Of a stretch of DNA of 6,431 nucleotides, positions 6,201 to 6,431 are shown one piece after another. Position 1 is the stretch's first letter. Each line of letters starts with the position of its first letter. This stretch comes from an uncultured Cytophagaceae bacterium (lineage in GTDB: Bacteria > Bacteroidota > Bacteroidia > Cytophagales > Microscillaceae). The translations under genes and the position numbers were made by a program. The stretch lies in assembly GCA_937899305.1 (NCBI GenBank), contig CALDJV010000997.1:1-6431 (forward strand), written 5' to 3'. The notes beneath the pieces were generated by a model. That model was not told the DNA's origin. It saw only the letters and a program-made list of their open reading frames with translations, and did no database searches.

Positions 6201-6431
6201 TTTGGTATACCATCCCTCTTAATGCCGATTTGGTGGTATTGAACGACGAAGGATATTCGGTGGGCACACTTCGGAGGGAACTCCTGGCTTTTCCATTGAA
6301 AATATAATAGGTGGTATGCCCAAAAGGGTGCAGTGGACTGTTGTAATTAGCGCTATTCCGAAAACCTCCTGGGTACACCCGTACCTTGTTGAAATAAGTG
6401 TAAATACTACTGCTCGTATTTTCGTTGCCCA
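283..6431 (-). CDS. RHS/YD-repeat polymorphic toxin with C-terminal papain-like tip (5' partial)
   Basis: The reading frame is open from the window edge (first full codon at 6429-6427) to the TAG at 285-283, giving 2,048 sense codons with no frameshift. The true start lies outside the window; the GTG at 6378-6376 is internal, because coding continues upstream of it ('FNKVRVYPGGF'). Residues below are numbered from that GTG. Visible regions are: beta-sandwich 286-420; beta-helix-like 452-494; second beta-sandwich 576-733; YD repeats 738-1345, such as WKYDALNRV, YTYDADGNI and SYTYDRLGRI; inserted beta-sandwich 1410-1622; RHS core 1631-1740 with YRARIYDPRFGRFLQPDP and INRIDPDGE; hydrophobic pre-toxin 1741-1875; and tip 1880-2031. 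RHS proteins are known to build a hollow YD-repeat shell around a C-terminal toxin that is freed by cleavage at the core. Delivery to rival cells, and peptidase or amidase activity of the tip, are inferences. Export cannot be judged because the N-terminus is missing. The family call is very secure; the substrate is unknown. Confidence 0.96.
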   Translation of the reverse strand, partial: GNENTSSSIYTYFNKVRVYPGGFRNSANYNSPLHPFGHTTYYIFNGKARSSLRSVPTEYPSSFNTTKSALRGMVYQIEQYTNATVAETASARISKHKSIYQMRNYGGKDVPILTKTVYEQDGADAVATDYTYESTYHLPIEAKTLRRNPTKGNANKQEYIKTWRRYAFQDYASLNASGTNQLTAVSQQYTATAPSTNSNAYTVTSGQIKRWQNWGNNNWAPKEQHVLRNSIATGSFPVNLASTPGATNWLKTNEVTQRLGSTGLEVRQKDADGRTSSMLYDRNGEVPIAQFYNANLPANLINGQAIYLGFERYENTSSSIFNLSGGSFQTNDAHTGVRSYGGTGNIVIKYKDARFSPKAGERYVLGAFIKLRAGSTGGRLCFSSNNSCENIGTVTIPTNKIGQWQYVYLITNTPPNGSKGPKISCNNCLVDDFRVHPLKSTFSAWVFKDFRNGSGNGTVNSAGNHVYDNEVTVNAMTLANGQTLTVKAGQRIEVNPGVTLNSGGIVNLGFDNFAYDFTRTWATLGSNGETYRVVYGSDNAPIATVGPKEELRELNIGYNAREGIAMFGDSNPSDQYFDKNQPNAGLQVMPRSTGSFWEGFEVFSQGRFNLSGAQVVRQCLRATNTSAQATLTQTINKADYALYVEMMPNGLTGSEKMSLQIGRAKVEVQATQIRLYDNNAAISGDYRNLQQLPSHLNLLLVVTEGKKLAVYANGRFLFDHVYSGNLTGAPRLFATKPGAGFDNFMYLIDPVVGKQTFDATGNPTQTIMMETASKMMISENLYENSLNLPMASTRPTHITAGSGNNQGGLTFKDNFANLAISGNTLTATGDIAGSGGYNYNTPFTTTQLHDGDPTTRNDRSGGGGSFAVGNNNGAIRHTYEANNTSNGFGFGNDDLRKQVSQVPYTSGNQIQHTTYVGSTTGAPFASQITPTSGTSRKEQMEYDKHMRLTKHYQPKALNGSAGYTSTMAYNFLGNVLMENNVDGGRKQYAYDRQQRLRFMVDEEGKSGNYIKYWKYDALNRVIEEGIYNGYGSNVNLNDADDLQTDLGSNVDNAAWPSNGNRKVKRTYTYDDDANQGYAIGRLVRIVTYDTEGSTSGNRNIERYTYDADGNIVKHHLEIINGSQTPEITFDYTYNQAGQPTQISLNSSGSETGTAYTVSYTYDRLGRISMIGDGSDADRFASYTYLNGEVREMLSNTAFTRKEFTNQEGLLSKIEYGKDRDDILFREQMYYTTRRNGGSGYFNGNIASIAVDQGNTNTNTEYTYDGFGQLTQAGSDSYSYDLNGNMTSSPEFTNINHNSTNNRATAFGNTNFQYDLNGRVKTYSLFNFQYDKFLELTTSINYLFGSFNVYYGAKDQRVVKKTNTNSFTFYFHGLQEYPLIELRRNSSNPVGNYTMLAYVYGPRGIIAVNQSSIGGSSATASMVSTATMETEFGAQETNKQGFEHIDQTRIATLPAIDHTRLPANITPEVARLNASQGISQGPGKWIEVKAGDTIRAEVYAKYLDLATQQPNKMNVLGNLGVNGNPGGGLNPAEQVKAFTSVINPTSSLWAMLNQTTEKSGKAPKASLNYYLFDAQMQPLDAGLASVTNAAAITTATLYQPHEQLTLQVVAQQDGYVYVDVSHDAPSENVDVYFDDFRVVQSATRLNTGTWYYLLRDHIGSTRAVANESGTVLERYNYDAYGRLTTSPANFTLVRNGTIRYLYTGQEYDYTPRQYNYRARIYDPRFGRFLQPDPARQQNSAYAYVGGDPINRIDPDGEFWHIVAGAAIGGTISAGFSIGSQLLAGERVNWKKVGKAALVGAVAGGVGAATMGVGTTAAISALGSEVGGSALVAANVTVGAVSGAASGAAGQVTSNILEGEKVTQDLGSAAGVGAITGGVLGGITGPVSTQISRNVIREGARSEGTLVGIRSMGKRTISSSPNPGHSVLTMGNVAFDQSVEVEMSLLEELTKASGKPTSYNRFQNFDFSRAGLVTRNVARSRVDRGILAAHQKNRLGSNLGDYNLWRNSCVSCNVDILESMGFRVPPIARTPATLRLWWKSLGAGLRYKQD
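286..741 (-). other. C-terminal toxin tip, permuted papain/NlpC-P60-like (within the large CDS)
   Basis: Residues about 1880-2031 end the protein. An early 'NPGHSVLTMG' supplies a candidate catalytic His (H1906). Much later 'DYNLWRNSCVSCNVDILES' supplies a candidate nucleophile (C1990), followed by 'RTPATLRLWWKSLG'. The pattern Y-N-L-x-x-N-x-C, then a D-x-L helix, then T-P-x-x-L-x-x-x-L matches permuted papain-fold domains of the YiiX/LRAT/NlpC-P60 group, where His precedes Cys. Members act as peptidases, amidases or acyltransferases, so cell-wall peptide, protein or lipid could be the target. The second Cys (C1993) makes a CxxC, which is unusual. The third catalytic residue is not obvious. 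The call rests on motifs alone. Confidence 0.55.
754..1158 (-). other. Gly/Ala-rich hydrophobic pre-toxin segment (within the large CDS)
   Basis: Residues about 1741-1875 are dominated by Gly, Ala and Val. Glycine-zipper-like hydrophobic runs, such as 'HIVAGAAIGGTISAGFSIG', 'KAALVGAVAGGVGAATMGVG' and 'GVGAITGGVLGGITGPVS', are separated by short polar pieces ('GERVNWKKVG', 'LEGEKVTQDLG'). The segment lies between the core cleavage region and the toxin. Similar segments in polymorphic toxins are thought to help the tip cross or insert into the target membrane; that role here is inferred. The repeated form suggests a hairpin-like pair or trio of helices. Confidence 0.7.
1159..1488 (-). other. 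RHS repeat-associated core domain (within the large CDS)
   Basis: Residues about 1631-1740 carry the family hallmark in order: YYLLRDHIGSTRAV, then a YD unit ('RYNYDAYGRLT'), YLYTGQEYD, YRARIYDPRFGRFLQPDP, and a closing 'YAYVGGDPINRIDPDGE'. In characterised RHS and TcC proteins this region plugs the YD shell. It also contains the aspartates of a self-cleaving protease that separates the C-terminal toxin. The invariant R, D and P positions are intact here, so cleavage is plausible. The last motif reads DPDG followed by E, where many proteobacterial RHS proteins have DPxGL, so the exact cut site cannot be assigned from sequence alone. Confidence 0.93.
1513..2151 (-). other. Beta-sandwich module 3 inserted between YD shell and RHS core (within the large CDS)
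   Basis: Residues about 1410-1622 interrupt what is usually a continuous YD-to-core transition. The sequence leaves the YD region at 'LAYVYGPRGIIAV' and rejoins it at 'TWYYLLRDHIGSTRAV'. The insert contains 'GPGKWIEVKAGDTIRAEVYAKY', 'ASLNYYLFDAQMQPLDAG', 'LTLQVVAQQDGYVYVDVSHD' and the end strand 'VDVYFDDFRVVQSA'. This is typical of carbohydrate-binding-like jelly rolls (W-I-x-V-x-A-G-D-T, then G-Y-V-Y-V, then DDFRV). It has no cysteines, unlike module 1. It would project from the outside of the shell, close to the plug. Glycan binding is inferred. Confidence 0.6.
2344..4167 (-). other. YD-repeat shell region (within the large CDS)
   Basis: Residues about 738-1345 hold roughly a dozen degenerate YD units. 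They include 'FDATGNPTQTI', 'MEYDKHMRLTKHY', 'YAYDRQQRLRFMVDEEG', 'WKYDALNRVIEEG', 'RYTYDADGNIVKHH', 'DYTYNQAGQPTQISL', 'SYTYDRLGRISMIGDG', 'EYTYDGFGQLTQAG', 'SYDLNGNMTSSP' and 'FQYDLNGRVKTYS'. In solved RHS/TcC structures such repeats form a spiral beta-sheet cocoon. A Gly/Asn/Thr-rich low-complexity stretch (about residues 784-870, including GGGGSFAVGNNNG) interrupts the early repeats and may be a linker or loop. The DNA repeats are too divergent to count as a tandem nucleotide repeat. Confidence 0.9.
4180..4653 (-). other. LamG/concanavalin-like beta-sandwich module 2 (within the large CDS)
   Basis: Residues about 576-733 run from 'TGSFWEGFEVFSQGRFNLSG' to 'AGFDNFMYLIDP'. Between them are alternating strands ('ADYALYVEMMPNG', 'KMSLQIGRAKVEVQATQIRL', 'LNLLLVVTEGKKLAVYANGR') and the phrase VYANGRFLFDHVYSG, which resembles the 'l-y-v-n-G' strand of LamG-like folds. 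The closing 'FDNFMYLIDP' echoes the DDFRV end strand of the other two beta-sandwiches. It holds one cysteine (C602). A binding or adhesion role is inferred; the fold assignment is tentative. Confidence 0.45.
4897..5025 (-). other. Short beta-helix-like linker element (within the large CDS)
   Basis: Residues about 452-494 read 'NEVTVNAMTLANGQTLTVKA' and continue through GQRIEVNPGVTLNSGGIVNLG. The alternation of short hydrophobic strands with Gly/Asn turns resembles the 'LKAGxxIxLxPGF' element often found in large exported Bacteroidota proteins between a beta-sandwich and further repeats. It probably serves as a rigid structural connector. The resemblance is by pattern only. Confidence 0.45.
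5119..5523 (-). other. Carbohydrate-binding-like beta-sandwich module 1 (within the large CDS)
   Basis: Residues about 286-420 follow the pattern of galactose-binding-like jelly rolls: 'GFERYENTSSS', then 'DAHTGVRSYGG', 'FSPKAGERYVLGAFIKL', 'GQWQYVYLITN' and the closing strand 'CLVDDFRVHP'. The paired signatures AHTG-x-RS and DDFRV-x-P recur in secreted multi-domain proteins of Bacteroidota. Four of the seven cysteines seen in the whole protein lie here (C364, C371, C408, C411), which fits disulfides in an extracytoplasmic domain. Glycan binding is inferred from the likely fold; no ligand can be read from the sequence. Confidence 0.6.

Noticed and set aside
5659..6222. A 187-codon open frame on the + strand
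   Set aside because: It lies wholly antisense to the well-supported RHS gene, has no recognisable domain, and its composition follows from the opposite strand's codons.
6376..6378. GTG as a start codon of the large gene
   Set aside because: The frame is open for a further 17 codons to the window edge with protein-like sequence, so the gene begins outside the window.

Overview
The window is almost filled by one very large minus-strand gene. It encodes an RHS/YD-repeat polymorphic toxin whose 5' end lies beyond base 6431. About 2,048 codons are visible, unbroken, down to a TAG stop at 283-285. Several traits suggest a member of the Bacteroidota, perhaps a gliding marine Cytophagales of the Microscilla type: beta-sandwich modules mixed with YD repeats, an Ala-x-Ala-Gln signal-peptide end on the next gene, an A-rich start region without a Shine-Dalgarno sequence, and moderate GC (near 50% in the gene body). 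This placement rests on recalled family traits, not on a database match.

Read in coding direction (6431 down to 283), the protein has these regions: an N-terminal part of uncertain fold; a Cys-containing carbohydrate-binding-like beta-sandwich (about 5523-5119); a short beta-helix-like 'NGQTLTVKAGQRIEVNPG' element (about 5025-4897); a second LamG/ConA-like beta-sandwich (about 4653-4180); a long YD-repeat shell (about 4167-2344); another beta-sandwich inserted inside the shell (about 2151-1513); the RHS-associated core (about 1488-1159); a Gly/Ala-rich hydrophobic pre-toxin stretch (about 1158-754); and a C-terminal tip of about 150 residues (741-286). The tip has a His-then-'NxC' arrangement resembling a circularly permuted papain/NlpC-P60-like cysteine enzyme. 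The tip DNA is visibly more AT-rich than the rest, as expected for an exchangeable toxin cassette.

Below the stop codon is a strong rho-independent terminator for the minus strand (hairpin 172-197 plus T6 at 169-164). Next comes a second hairpin with perfect 11-bp arms (118-151). The start of another minus-strand gene follows, with ATG at 87-85. Its first 29 codons encode a clear signal peptide and run off the window at base 1. No intact cytoplasmic immunity gene lies between the toxin and this gene.

The working picture is a secreted or surface RHS toxin. The YD-repeat shell would enclose and then release the C-terminal enzyme, and the beta-sandwich modules would assist surface or glycan binding. 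The exported downstream product is the only positional candidate for immunity in view, but it lies beyond a terminator and may be unrelated.
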